From an uncultured Rhodospirillales bacterium (lineage in GTDB: Bacteria; Pseudomonadota; Alphaproteobacteria; CACIAM-22H2): a DNA stretch of 64,000 bases. Numbering within the stretch: the stretch's first letter is position 1; the number at the start of each line of letters is the position of its first letter. The notes below the pieces were generated by a model. The model was not told the DNA's origin. It searched no databases and saw only the letters and a program-made list of their open reading frames with translations. Below, in pieces: positions 41,849-50,827 of this stretch. Location: positions 1-64,000 of the forward strand of contig CALANV010000007.1 of the NCBI GenBank assembly GCA_937926175.1, written 5' to 3'. The translations under genes were made by a program, and so were the position numbers.

Positions 41849-42832
41849 ATGTCCAAGGTCTACGTCATTCACGAGAATGACGCGTGGGTCGAGCCGCTGC
41901 GGCGGGAATTCGAACGGCTCGGCACCCCGTACGAGGAATGGTTCCTGGACCAGGGGGGTCTCGATCTGCGCGAACCGCCGCCGGCGGGCGTGTTCTACAA
42001 CCGCATGAGCGCGTCCTCCCACACGCGGAATCATCGCTACGCGGCGGAATACACGGCCGCCGTGCTCGAGTGGCTGGACCGGCATGGCCGGACGGTCGTC
42101 AACGACCGGCGTGCGCTCGCCCTCGAGATCAGCAAGGTCGCCCAGTATCAGGCGCTCAACCGCCACGGCATCCGCACGCCCGATACGATCGCGGTGGTCG
42201 GGCGCCGGAACATCGCCGACGCGGCGCAGCGCCTCGGTTTTCCGCTTATCCTCAAGCACAATCGCGGCGGAAAGGGTCTCGGCGTCCGGCTGTTCCTGAG
42301 TCGCGCGGGACTTGACGGGTATCTTGCCGGGCCGGACGAAAACCCGCCGGTGGACGGCATCTGGCTGGTCCAGCGTTATATTCAGGCGCCCGAGCCCTTC
42401 ATTACCCGCGTCGAGTTCGTCGGCGGCGAGTTTCTCTATGCGGTCCGGGTGGATACCTCGGCGGGGTTCGAGCTGTGCCCGGCCGATCAGTGCCAGGGCG
42501 AGGTCGCGGAAGTGTGCCCGGCCGTGGCGCCGTCGGACCGTTTTCGGATCATCGAGGATTTCCGCAGCCCGTTGATCGGCAAGTACCGCGAATTCCTGCG
42601 GGCGAACGGTATCGGCATCGCCGGGATCGAGTTCATCGTCGATCGCGACGGGCAGGCGTATACCTACGATGTGAATACGAACACGAACTACAATCCCGAC
42701 GCGGAAGCCCGCGCCGGTCGCTCGGGCATGCACAGTATCGCCGCTTTCCTCACGGATCTGCTTCGCCGCGAGGCCGCCGCCGACGGATGGCAGATCTGGT
42801 CGGCCGTGGCCGAAGCCGGTGCTTCCATCTGA
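41849..42832 (+). CDS. ATP-grasp family ligase-like protein
   Basis: This 327-aa protein has the ATP-grasp fold of RimK/glutamate-ligase type. Seen are KVAQYQALNRHGIRTPDTI, the ATP-binding Lys strand LILKHNRGGKGLGVRLF (near residue 140) and the C-terminal metal site IAGIEFIVDRDGQAYTYDVN with Asn-Thr-Asn-Thr-Asn-Tyr. I chose ATG 41849 with GAGGCGG upstream. Such enzymes join a carboxylate to an amine or thiol. Its tight linkage to metY hints at modification of a sulfur amino acid or peptide, but the substrate is unknown. Confidence 0.88.
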   Translation: MSKVYVIHENDAWVEPLRREFERLGTPYEEWFLDQGGLDLREPPPAGVFYNRMSASSHTRNHRYAAEYTAAVLEWLDRHGRTVVNDRRALALEISKVAQYQALNRHGIRTPDTIAVVGRRNIADAAQRLGFPLILKHNRGGKGLGVRLFLSRAGLDGYLAGPDENPPVDGIWLVQRYIQAPEPFITRVEFVGGEFLYAVRVDTSAGFELCPADQCQGEVAEVCPAVAPSDRFRIIEDFRSPLIGKYREFLRANGIGIAGIEFIVDRDGQAYTYDVNTNTNYNPDAEARAGRSGMHSIAAFLTDLLRREAAADGWQIWSAVAEAGASI

Positions 42833-42973
42833 GCGCGGCGATGCTGCCCTGACGCCGGCTTGCCGATGCGGAAGGCGCACTCCACCCGGACATGCCGATG
42901 ACCCGATCCGCCACCGGACATGGCGATGTCGCGGTCGTAAGCTGCGGTCTGTCTCGAACGGGAGGACGGACGC

Positions 42974-43186
42974 ATGACGAACTTTCAGGCAGTCCTGATC
43001 GGTGCAGCCATCATTGCCGCTGGGGCGCTGCTCGGAACCGGCACGAGCGAAGGGCAGGGGTTGCGCGGCATCTACGAGATCGAAGCGTTCGACGGTGTCG
43101 CCTGGCGCCTGAACACGATCACGGGCGAGGCCTCGGCCTGCATCGTCCGCGGCGAAGCGTCGCGCTGCACCGACTGGTCGAAATGA
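42974..43186 (+). CDS. Small exported or membrane-anchored hypothetical protein
   Basis: This 70-aa protein has a good ribosome binding site (GGGAGGACGGACGC). It starts with a hydrophobic segment (residues 5-22, AVLIGAAIIAAGALLG) that acts as a signal peptide or a single anchor. The rest, IYEIEAFDGVAWRLNTITGE followed by two Cys, is a short beta-rich domain. The two cysteines could form a disulfide in the periplasm. I do not recognise the family. Confidence 0.7.
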   Translation: MTNFQAVLIGAAIIAAGALLGTGTSEGQGLRGIYEIEAFDGVAWRLNTITGEASACIVRGEASRCTDWSK

Positions 43187-43228
43187 CGCGCCGGCCAGCC
43201 GCCGTGCCGTCGTCGTTCCGTCGACCCG

Positions 43229-44062
43229 TCAGCCTTTGATGGCTCCGGCCGTCAGCCCGGCGACGATCCGGCGCTGGAACACGAGGACGAGGGCCACAAG
43301 GGGCGCGGTGACGATCACGGATGCGGCCATGATGCGGCCCCATGGCAGTTCGTATTGACTCGCGCCGCTCATGAGGGCGATCGCGACGGGTACGGTGCGC
43401 ATTTCGTCTGAAAGCGTGAAGGTGAGTGCGAACAGGAACTCGTTCCAGGCGGCGATGAAGGCGAGCAGGCCGGTCGCGGCCATCGCCGGCGCGAGAAGGG
43501 GCAGAAACACGAAGACGATCGTCGCCAAAGGCGACGCGCCGTCCATGATGGCGGCCTCCTCCAGCTCTTTCGGCAGCTCGCCCATGAAGGCCGTCAGTAC
43601 CCAGACGGTGAACGGCAGCGTGAAGACCAGATAGGACAGGATCAGTGCGCCGAGGTCGTTGTAGAGCCCCAGCCACTGGACGAGCTCGAACATGCCGGCG
43701 AGGATCGCGACCTGCGGAAACATCGAGGCGCTGAGCACGACGAGGAGAAGAAAGGATCGGCCGCGAAACGTGATGCGACCGAGCGCATACGCCGCCCCCA
43801 GCCCGAGCGTCAGCGAGATGGCCACGACGGCGGCCGCGACGACGACCGAGTTCAGGAGATTTCTCCCGAAAGGCTGGCCCTCGAAGACGGCAACGTAGTT
43901 GTCCAGCGTGGGGTTGCTCGGCAGCAGGTCGGCGTCGAACAGGGCGCTGCCGGTCTCGAACGACGAGACGATACCCCAATAGAAGGGGAACACCGTGTAA
44001 AGGACGATGCCGGCGACGAGAACGTAAAAGCCGGCGCGGGCGAGGGCACGGCGCATCGTCAT
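43229..44062 (-). CDS. Carbohydrate ABC transporter permease (MalG type)
   Basis: This second inner-membrane permease of a sugar importer has 277 aa and six membrane segments. The EAA loop is at ELPKELEEAAIMDGASPLATIVFVFLPL (about residues 160-187), and AWNEFLFALTF follows. It overlaps the upstream permease gene by 4 nt. It belongs to the CUT1 family. Confidence 0.94.
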   Translation of the reverse strand: MTMRRALARAGFYVLVAGIVLYTVFPFYWGIVSSFETGSALFDADLLPSNPTLDNYVAVFEGQPFGRNLLNSVVVAAAVVAISLTLGLGAAYALGRITFRGRSFLLLVVLSASMFPQVAILAGMFELVQWLGLYNDLGALILSYLVFTLPFTVWVLTAFMGELPKELEEAAIMDGASPLATIVFVFLPLLAPAMAATGLLAFIAAWNEFLFALTFTLSDEMRTVPVAIALMSGASQYELPWGRIMAASVIVTAPLVALVLVFQRRIVAGLTAGAIKG

Positions 44063-44976
44063 CGGATCGGCTCCAGTCGCACGCGCCAGAACGTGACAAA
44101 GACTACCGTGAAAACCGCAACGACGATGAACACCAGAGTCGCGGCCGCCGAACCGTAGCCCATGTCCTGAAACTCCACGAGCTGTCGCCGCGCGAAGACC
44201 GACATCGACATCGTCTCCGCGGTATTGCCGGTCAGGACGTAGATGAGGTCGAAGACGCGAAACGCGTCCAGCATCCGAAATACGATCGCCACCATCAGGC
44301 CGGTACGTATGAGCGGCAGCGTCACCCGGAAGAAGGTCTGGATCGGTCCCGCACCGTCGACACGTGCCGCATCATAAAGCTCGCGCGGCAGGACCTGCAG
44401 CGCAGCAAGGATCAGCAACGTCATGAAGGGCGTCGCCTTCCATACGTCGACGGCGATGACGGCCGTGAGGGCGTAATCCGGATCGGCGATCCAGGCGACC
44501 GGAGCCGTCACCAGGCCGAGCCGGAGCAGTACCTCGTTCACCACGCCATAGACGTCATTGTACATCCAGGCCCACAGCTTGGCCGAGACGACCGTCGGAA
44601 TCGCCCATGGAATGAGCACAGCGGCGCGCAGGAGGCCGCGTCCGCGAAAATGCGCATCGAGCGCAAGCGCGATGACGAGACCGAGCAGCGTCTCGATGCC
44701 GACCGATACGACGGCGAAGATGACGGTGTTGATGACGGACCGCCACCATTCCGGATCGCTGACGAGCCAGATGTAATTCTCCAGCCCGACGAAGTTTGCA
44801 TCCGCGGGATCCGTAAGGGTTGCATCCGTCAGGCTGAGCCAGACGGTGCGAAGCAGCGGCCACCCGGCGACGATCCCGAGGGCCACGATGCTCGGCAGCA
44901 GGAAGAGCCACGCCGTCGTCGCGCGGCGGTGCGCCAATCCGGATGACGGCGGATTTCCCTCGGTGTGCGCCGTCAT
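44059..44976 (-). CDS. Carbohydrate ABC transporter permease (MalF type)
   Basis: This first permease has 305 aa from the ATG at 44976. That start overlaps the stop of the binding-protein gene by 4 nt; the longer frame upstream is out-of-frame coding of that gene. Six membrane segments are visible. The EAA loop is PRELYDAARVDGAGPIQTFFRVTLP (near residue 205 onward). It forms a heterodimer with the MalG-type permease encoded next. Confidence 0.94.
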   Translation of the reverse strand: MTAHTEGNPPSSGLAHRRATTAWLFLLPSIVALGIVAGWPLLRTVWLSLTDATLTDPADANFVGLENYIWLVSDPEWWRSVINTVIFAVVSVGIETLLGLVIALALDAHFRGRGLLRAAVLIPWAIPTVVSAKLWAWMYNDVYGVVNEVLLRLGLVTAPVAWIADPDYALTAVIAVDVWKATPFMTLLILAALQVLPRELYDAARVDGAGPIQTFFRVTLPLIRTGLMVAIVFRMLDAFRVFDLIYVLTGNTAETMSMSVFARRQLVEFQDMGYGSAAATLVFIVVAVFTVVFVTFWRVRLEPIR

Positions 44977-46262
44977 CTTCGGCCGCGCATGATCCGCCTC
45001 AGTTCGGCCTCGAGGGCCTCTAGGCGCTGTGCCGCGCCGCCTTTTCCGGCGAGCGTGTCGTGTACGGCGGTCCAGAACGCCGTCGATACCCGGTTGTACC
45101 TGCTGCCGGTCACCCGCGATGGACGCGCCGTCGCATTTGCGAAAATCGATCCGAGGCCGGCGAGGAACGGATTCGCCTGACGGATCTCGGGGTCGTCGTA
45201 GAGACGTGGAATGGTCGGGTGATACGCGCCCTCGATCGCGCGGCGCTTCTGCTCGTCGCCCCCGGCAAGATAGCGCACGAGATCCGCAGCCGGCTCCGGG
45301 TTCTTCGAGTATCGCGAAACCGCGAGCTGCCATCCGCCCAACGTCGCCGCCTGGCTCTGTCCGGGCTTGCCCACCGGCAATGCGGCGACCGCGACCTTGC
45401 CGGCGACGGGACTGTCTGCGTTGTTGGCGAGCGCCCAGGCATAGGGCCAGTTCCGCATGAATACGGCGTTGCCCGACTGAAAGACGCCGCGCGATTCCTC
45501 CTCGGTATAGTTGAGAACGCCGGGTGGGGCGATGCCGCGCGCGACCCAGGACGCCGCGAGATCGATGGCGGTCGCCGCATCCGGGTTGTCGATGGTGATC
45601 TTTCCGTCGGGGTCGATGATCGTGCCGCCGCCATGGGACGCGATCCATTCCAGCGCGTTGCAGGTGAGGCCCTCGTAAGCCTTGCCCTGGAACACCAATC
45701 CCCACATCCGTTCGTTGCCTGCCGCGCGTTCCGCCTTCTGGATCCGTTCCGCCGTCTCGGTCAGCTCGCGCCAGGTCTCCGGCGGTCGAGCGCCGTGCTT
45801 GGCGAGAAGGTCGGTACGGTAGTAGAGCAGGCCGGCGTCCATGAACCATGGAAGTGCGACCAGCCGCCCGTCGACTTCGTTGTTCTCGATCAGGACGGAA
45901 AAGTGCTGTGCGATCTCCGTTGCCGGCACATGCGGGCGCAGGTCGATGAGATGCTCGGCGAGCATGCCCGGCCAGATCACGTCGATCTGGAACACGTCGA
46001 CGTCCGACGCCTTCGCGGCAAAGAGCTGCTGATAGAGTGCCAAGCGATCGTTCGTCGCACTCGGTCCCGATACCACGCGGACCTCGTGGCCGCTGCGCGC
46101 GGCCCAGGCTCGTGCGCCCTGCTCGCAGAATTCGAGCTCACGGCCGACGCCGCCGCAGGAGATCGTCACCGTCGCCGCCTGTGCGCCGGCTACGCCCGGC
46201 AGGACAAGCAGCGCCCACAACGCGATCACGAGGTCGAAAAGCTGAGACCGCCGCCTGTGCAT
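44973..46262 (-). CDS. Carbohydrate ABC transporter substrate-binding protein
   Basis: This periplasmic sugar-binding protein of 429 aa has a Sec signal peptide (MHRRRSQLF, hydrophobic core, cleavage near VAGAQA). The mature part shows the SBP_bac_1 fold (VDVFQIDVIWPGMLAEHL, ALPWFMDAGLLYYRTDLL, GLTCNALEWIASHGGG). It is first in the leftward importer operon. No ATPase gene is found beside it, so a shared MsmX/UgpC-type ATPase encoded elsewhere probably drives the importer. Confidence 0.95.
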   Translation of the reverse strand: MHRRRSQLFDLVIALWALLVLPGVAGAQAATVTISCGGVGRELEFCEQGARAWAARSGHEVRVVSGPSATNDRLALYQQLFAAKASDVDVFQIDVIWPGMLAEHLIDLRPHVPATEIAQHFSVLIENNEVDGRLVALPWFMDAGLLYYRTDLLAKHGARPPETWRELTETAERIQKAERAAGNERMWGLVFQGKAYEGLTCNALEWIASHGGGTIIDPDGKITIDNPDAATAIDLAASWVARGIAPPGVLNYTEEESRGVFQSGNAVFMRNWPYAWALANNADSPVAGKVAVAALPVGKPGQSQAATLGGWQLAVSRYSKNPEPAADLVRYLAGGDEQKRRAIEGAYHPTIPRLYDDPEIRQANPFLAGLGSIFANATARPSRVTGSRYNRVSTAFWTAVHDTLAGKGGAAQRLEALEAELRRIMRGRR

Positions 46263-46326
46263 CGGCTCCTCCGTGCGATCCTGTTCAACGTCGATAGGCT
46301 TTCGCCGCGAGCGGCGTACGTCGTGC

Positions 46327-46881
46327 TTATCCGGGATCGGCGGCGACCGGCGCGCGCCAGTGCATCATCAGCGGGCCCTGCGAACCGTAGACCGGATCGG
46401 CCGCTGGCCGCGGGGCCTTGGCGATGTCGCTTTCGGTGCAGGGAGGTTCGCCCTCCCGGGCCGGGCAGATGTCCCAGCTTCGGCCGTCAGGATAGGCGCC
46501 GACCACGAGCAGATCCGGGCTTGCACCTTCGTTCTTGTGACCGACACCGGCCGGAATCACGACGACATCGCCGGCCTGCAACACGATCGATCGGCCGTTG
46601 CGGCCGCCGAACCGCACTTTGGCATGGCCGCGGACGATGCCGAGCACCTCGTGGGTCGTGGTGTGATAATGATGATAATCGTAGATGCCGTTGCGCCATG
46701 CGCCTTCCCAACGGTTCCGCGCAAAGAGCGCCTCGCAGCGGCCCGCCGGATCCGGCGCGCGTGTGTCCAGTACGCCACGATAGACGAGGAGCGGCAGCGC
46801 CGCGTTGTTCGGGACGTCTTCGCCTCGATCGAAGCGATGGAGCTCCGGGTCCCGGGGGCGAGGGAGATGGTCGTTCGGCAT
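46327..46881 (-). CDS. Cupin-domain protein (YjlB-like)
   Basis: This 184-aa single-domain cupin starts at the ATG at 46881 with GGAG 6 nt upstream; a GTG 12 nt earlier is less likely. The metal-site motif is DYHHYHTTTHEVLGIVRGHA (near residue 70), followed by DVVVIPAGVGHKNEG. The sequence resembles the YjlB group of unknown function. It lies 64 nt upstream of the sugar-binding protein gene in the same direction and may be co-transcribed. Confidence 0.9.
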   Translation of the reverse strand: MPNDHLPRPRDPELHRFDRGEDVPNNAALPLLVYRGVLDTRAPDPAGRCEALFARNRWEGAWRNGIYDYHHYHTTTHEVLGIVRGHAKVRFGGRNGRSIVLQAGDVVVIPAGVGHKNEGASPDLLVVGAYPDGRSWDICPAREGEPPCTESDIAKAPRPAADPVYGSQGPLMMHWRAPVAADPG

Positions 46882-47056
46882 TCTCGTCTCCACGCAAGGT
46901 GCCGGTCCGAATGCGGCAGCGCCCGCTTCGAACCGTCATGTCCGTATTCAACGCCGGATGGCGCGCCGGGGTCCAGCCGGCTGATGTTCGCCGGCGCAAT
47001 CGTGTCGCGGACGCCGATCCCGTCCGTGGCGATGGCGGGGGCGCGGGGGCCGGCGT

Positions 47057-47911
47057 CTAGCTTCGAAGCGTCAACAGGACAGGCTGATGATCCGAGGCGT
47101 GCGTGTGGGTGTCGACGGTTACGGCTTCGATCCGGTCGATGATTTCGGAGGAAACGAAAAAGAAATCCCGGGCGTGGGGACCCTCCGGCCATTGCGCGCG
47201 GTCATGGATGCCGCATGTCGGCGCGTGAGCCTTGTCCGGATGCGCGATCGTCCATGCGTCGCGGAAGGACGGGCAGTCGTGGTCGAACGGCGCCTGAAGC
47301 CGCGCGTATGACCGATCCTCGGGCGGGAAGTTGAAGTCGCCGCACAGGATCGTGCCGGCCATCGCGGGTTCCGGTTCATACGTGCCCGTCCCAGGTCGCG
47401 GCGGGGACCGTACGGCTGCCGTCCACTCGGCATGGAGATCGCGCAATCGTTCCACCTGCGCGGCGCGCTGAACCGGCGAATGGTACTCGAGATGCGTGGT
47501 CACGATGCGCACTGTTCCGAACGGCGTCTCCACGGTCGCCTCCAGGGCCTGACGCGACATATGGATGACGCTGGAGTCGGCGGGGCGCGGCAGCACGTGC
47601 GACGCGACGCTCAGGAGCGGCAGTCGCGACAGGATCATGTTGCCGAAACGACGACGCCTGGCTCCCGTCTTTGCCCGCAGATCCAGGGCCGGACGGAACG
47701 CTGCCTCGTGCGCCGGGAACATTTCGGCGAGGTACGCGGCCTGGTCTGCGCCGTTTCCCTTGTCGAGTTCCGGGAACGCCACCGCGACCTCCTGGAAGCA
47801 CAGTACGTCGGGATCGCCCATGGCGCGCGCGACGCGTGCCGTCCGCGCGAGGTCGATCAAGCCGTCGGTGCCGAGACCGTACTGGATGTTCCAGGTGAGA
47901 ATGCGGATCAA
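47057..47911 (-). CDS. Endonuclease/exonuclease/phosphatase-family hydrolase
   Basis: This 284-aa metal-dependent phosphoesterase has catalytic motifs ILTWNIQYGLG (Asn), VLCFQEV (Glu), CGDFNFPPED (Asp, Asn) and C-terminal SDHQPVLLTL (Asp, His). There is no signal peptide, so it should be cytosolic. Substrates in this family range from DNA to phosphoinositides and sphingomyelin and cannot be told from the sequence. Gene order with the cupin suggests no clear pathway. Confidence 0.92.
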   Translation of the reverse strand: MIRILTWNIQYGLGTDGLIDLARTARVARAMGDPDVLCFQEVAVAFPELDKGNGADQAAYLAEMFPAHEAAFRPALDLRAKTGARRRRFGNMILSRLPLLSVASHVLPRPADSSVIHMSRQALEATVETPFGTVRIVTTHLEYHSPVQRAAQVERLRDLHAEWTAAVRSPPRPGTGTYEPEPAMAGTILCGDFNFPPEDRSYARLQAPFDHDCPSFRDAWTIAHPDKAHAPTCGIHDRAQWPEGPHARDFFFVSSEIIDRIEAVTVDTHTHASDHQPVLLTLRS

Positions 47912-48270
47912 CGAATGCCTGCTCGCAAGGACGACGGGACGGCCTGACGCCGGGAGACCGCAAATGCCGCCGGCAACCGGCGGATGGCGGCGGCCATGTG
48001 CGGCGATGTCATCGCCGCGATTGTAGCGACGTGGCCGCGCCGATGCATCCTCCGGTCGTCGCCGTCAACGGACCATCCCGGCGTACCGGAACCGAGTCGG
48101 TCGGTGCCGGCTGTCACCGAGGGAGCTTTGCCGCAATCCCGTGACCGGAGTCTCGTCGGGTTCGGCACGGCGCAGCCGGCGGACGTGCGGGCCATCCGGG
48201 CGACACGCAGGAGCAGGGAACTCCGGGCGCTGCAGAGAATTCTTTCCCGTCATGCGACCAAGGAGAGGCG
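47912..48270. other. Intergenic region upstream of the receiver gene
   Basis: This 359-bp region lies between divergent genes. No gene-like frame with a good start is seen. It should carry the promoters for the EEP-family gene (leftward) and the receiver gene (rightward), but I could not define boxes. Confidence 0.45.
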
Positions 48271-48670
48271 ATGACCCGCATATTGATCATCGACGATCAG
48301 GATTCCGTCCGGCTTACGATGCGCCGTCTGCTCGAGAGCGGCGGGCACGTGGTCATCGAGGCGTTACGAGCCGAAGAGGGGCTGCGGCGGCTCGGTGATG
48401 CGCCCTTTCGACGCCGTCGTCGCGGATATCAGCCTGCCGGATAGGCCGGCCGGCGAGGTCATCGTCGAGCTTCGGCAAGCGGCGCCGGAGCTGCCGATTC
48501 TGGCCATTACCGGCGGCGGACATCTTGGCCGTCTGCGCGCGCCGAATGCCTTGCTGGATCTCGGTGCCGATGCGGTTCTGGTGAAGCCATTTGGACGCGA
48601 TGTCCTGCTCGAGGCGGTGGACCGGCTGCTCGCCGCGGCCCGCCGCCGCGCCCTTGCCGACAAGATATAG
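48271..48670 (+). pseudogene. Response regulator receiver protein with a frameshift
   Basis: The gene starts as a CheY-like receiver: MTRILIIDDQDSVRLTMRRL carries the acidic pair of the phosphorylation site. After GLRRLGDAPF (about 48407) the frame runs into RRRRRGYQPAG and a stop. The continuation is in the next frame: PFDAVVADISLPDRPAGEVI with the phosphorylatable Asp, then LGADAVLVKPFGRDVLLEAV with the conserved Lys. Removing one base in the CCCTTT run at 48403-48408 restores a normal protein of about 132 aa. AGGAGAGGCG precedes the start. It is either a recent mutation or a sequencing error. Confidence 0.85.
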
Positions 48671-48975
48671 CCGCAAAATAGCCGCAAAAAGAACCCGCTG
48701 GGGCCCAGCGGGTTCAAGATCATTGAGGCGTCTTCATTACAGCGGGCTCTGTACAGGGGGCTCTGTCGGCCCGTCATGAGGCTACGCCGTAACGAAAGAG
48801 GGCCAGTCGACGTAAGGAGTACGTGACCACCCAAAGGCCGAGGCGGTGAACCGAAATCGTCGTCCGTTCCCGGATGCGAAAGATGCGCAGCGGATGCATG
48901 TCTGATCCGATCAATCCGCCGTTCCGGGACGACAGGAGCGATCCCATTTTTCCATATCAGTCAGGGGTGATTTTG
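48671..48975. other. Intergenic region with short repeats and a hairpin
   Basis: This 305-bp region holds a tandem AGCCGCAAAA repeat near 48670-48690, the hairpin at 48691-48715 and a repeated GGGCTCTGTA/C element near 48740-48765. No gene is supported. It should contain the promoter of the RRM gene. Confidence 0.45.
48691..48715 (-). terminator. Hairpin with a T-tract on the minus strand
   Basis: GAACCCGCTGG (48691-48701) pairs perfectly with CCAGCGGGTTC (48705-48715) around a 3-nt loop. On the minus strand the stem is followed by TTTTTGCGG, the form of an intrinsic terminator. No minus-strand gene lies immediately upstream, so it may block antisense transcription entering the receiver gene. 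On the plus strand it could still act as a weak terminator of that gene. Confidence 0.6.
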
Positions 48976-49341
48976 ATGCGAAAGACAAAGCTCAAGGGCA
49001 ATGTTTTCGTCGGCAATCTGCCGGAAAACTTCACCGATAGGCGGCTTGCCGAACTGTTCGATCCATATGGGATCGTCGTCGGAGCCTATCTGGCCCGCGA
49101 CGTCAACACCGGCGAACTGCAGAACTACGGGCTCGTCGATCTTGCGCCGAAGAAGGCCGTGCAGACGGCCGTGCAGCAGCTGAACGGCGCATTGGTCGAC
49201 GGGAATCGCATCGAGGTTCGCGCAACCGAAGTCGCGATCGCGCTGCCGAAGCCGCGTGCGCGCAGTCCGATCCCCATCTCGCGGCAGGCACCGAAGCGGG
49301 TCTTCCAGGTCGAGTACCGGTCCATTGCCCGCCGGATCTGA
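48976..49341 (+). CDS. RNA-recognition-motif (RRM) protein
   Basis: This small RNA-binding protein is 121 aa from the ATG at 48976 (AGGGGTGA upstream). One RRM occupies about residues 8-85, with RNP2 VFVGNL intact and RNP1 QNYGLVDL lacking the second aromatic of the K-G-F-G-F-V consensus. The Arg-rich tail (PKPRARSPIPISRQAPKRVF) probably adds RNA affinity. Bacterial RRM proteins of this type are often cold-inducible. It is monocistronic. Confidence 0.92.
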   Translation: MRKTKLKGNVFVGNLPENFTDRRLAELFDPYGIVVGAYLARDVNTGELQNYGLVDLAPKKAVQTAVQQLNGALVDGNRIEVRATEVAIALPKPRARSPIPISRQAPKRVFQVEYRSIARRI

Positions 49342-49527
49342 TCGTCCGCGCGGCAGCCATGTCGCGCGCGACACACGCGATCTTCCTGCTGCATCGGGCG
49401 GCCGCTGAGTGGCGGCCCGGCCGGCACCGGAACTGCATGCGAAGCGTGTCCGTTCTGACAGAGGGTGTCCGCCGGACGATGTCCGTCCGGGGACGCCTGG
49501 AGCCGGACGGTCCGGCATCAGCCCGGA

Positions 49528-50649
49528 ATGCAGATGCAACGTCAGGAAGCCGGCGGCAATGCCGCGAACGCCGAAGCACGCCCGAGCCAGCCGGACACGG
49601 GCATGCACCGGGTCCGCCATGACAGGCGGACGCCGTTGTGGATTCTTGCGGCACTCGCGGCCGTGGTCGCCATGTATCTGGCCCGCGATCTTCTCATTCC
49701 AATTGCGGTCGCCATCGTCGCCTATCTTCTGATCCATCCGGCCATGCGGCCGCTGGAGCGCGCCGGTCTGCCTCAAACCGCGGCAGCCGCCGTCGTGATC
49801 GTTGTCCTGGCGGGGTTGCTCGCGGCCGGTACCTACTATCTCACCGCTCCGGTCAGCGAATGGATCGAGCGCATCCCCACGATCGCCGACCAGGTGCAGG
49901 AAAAGCTCCGCGTCGTGCGAAGACCCGTGGAGCAGATGCAGCGGGCCTCCGAGCAGGTCGAGAAAGCGACGCGGGTGTCGGCCGAAAACGGCATGGCCGT
50001 CACGATCCGCCCACCAAGCCTGCTGGAGCGTCTGGTGGGCGGACTCCAGAGCACCATGGTCAAGGCCGGGATCGTGCTGGTCATCCTCTATTTCCTGCTG
50101 GCGACCGGTGATACCTTCAAACTGAAGGTCGTTCGCGTATTGCCGCGGCTCCAGGAGAAGAAGCGTGCCGTGGCCATCCTGGGCGACGTCGAGCGGCAGG
50201 TCTCGCGATTCCTCGTGACACAGACCGCCATCAACGCCGGTCTCGGCGTTGCGATCGCCGTCGCGCTGTGGCTGATCGGGGTCCCGAACGCGGCGCTGTG
50301 GGGACTCATCGCAGCCATCCTCAACTTCGTCCCGTTCTTCGGCTTCGTGATCGGGATCGGCACCGTCGGCACCGTTGCGCTGCTTTCGTTCGAGTCGATC
50401 ACGCATGTGCTCGCCGCACCGGCCGCCTACGCCGCCATCAAGATGGTCGAAGGCAACTTCCTCAGCCCGCTCATTCTCGGCCACAGACTGACGCTCAATC
50501 CGCTCGTCCTCATTCTCAGCCTGCTGTTCTGGGGCTGGCTCTGGGGACCGGCAGGGGCGATCCTCGCCGTGCCCATTCTCGTCATCGTGAAGACGCTGTG
50601 CGATCACATCGAAGGCATGGCGACGCTCGGCGAGTTCATCGGCGACTGA
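49528..50649 (+). CDS. AI-2E family transporter (PerM-like)
   Basis: This inner-membrane protein of 373 aa has about 7-8 helices in the arrangement of the PerM/TqsA family. The N-terminal LWILAALAAVVAMYLARDLL pair comes first. A soluble helical segment follows (residues about 100-170, PTIADQVQEKLRVVRRPVEQ onward), then NFVPFFGFVIGIG and a C-terminal GPAGAILAVPILVIVKTLCD. The start at 49528 is the best of several. Family members export small molecules or act as sodium/proton antiporters. The substrate is unknown. Confidence 0.92.
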   Translation: MQMQRQEAGGNAANAEARPSQPDTGMHRVRHDRRTPLWILAALAAVVAMYLARDLLIPIAVAIVAYLLIHPAMRPLERAGLPQTAAAAVVIVVLAGLLAAGTYYLTAPVSEWIERIPTIADQVQEKLRVVRRPVEQMQRASEQVEKATRVSAENGMAVTIRPPSLLERLVGGLQSTMVKAGIVLVILYFLLATGDTFKLKVVRVLPRLQEKKRAVAILGDVERQVSRFLVTQTAINAGLGVAIAVALWLIGVPNAALWGLIAAILNFVPFFGFVIGIGTVGTVALLSFESITHVLAAPAAYAAIKMVEGNFLSPLILGHRLTLNPLVLILSLLFWGWLWGPAGAILAVPILVIVKTLCDHIEGMATLGEFIGD

Positions 50650-50827
50650 GCGATTTCCGTGCCGTGGCAACCGTTCGATGGGCGTGATGCGGCCTTGCCT
50701 TTGCAATTGACGAAGCAGCGGCGGAACGGAACAATCCGCGCCGGCTGAAGCTCGCACCGCCTCACGATCCCCGTATCAGCTCATTACGCACCGGTGCGAC
50801 GCGAGAATCGAGAGGACGACGCACATC

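Noticed and set aside
45060..47060. 666-codon plus-strand frame over the sugar-binding and cupin genes
   Set aside because: Antisense to two well-supported genes with signal peptide and cupin motifs.
48961..50757. 598-codon minus-strand frame over RRM and AI-2E genes
   Set aside because: Antisense to two genes with clear domains; no domain of its own.
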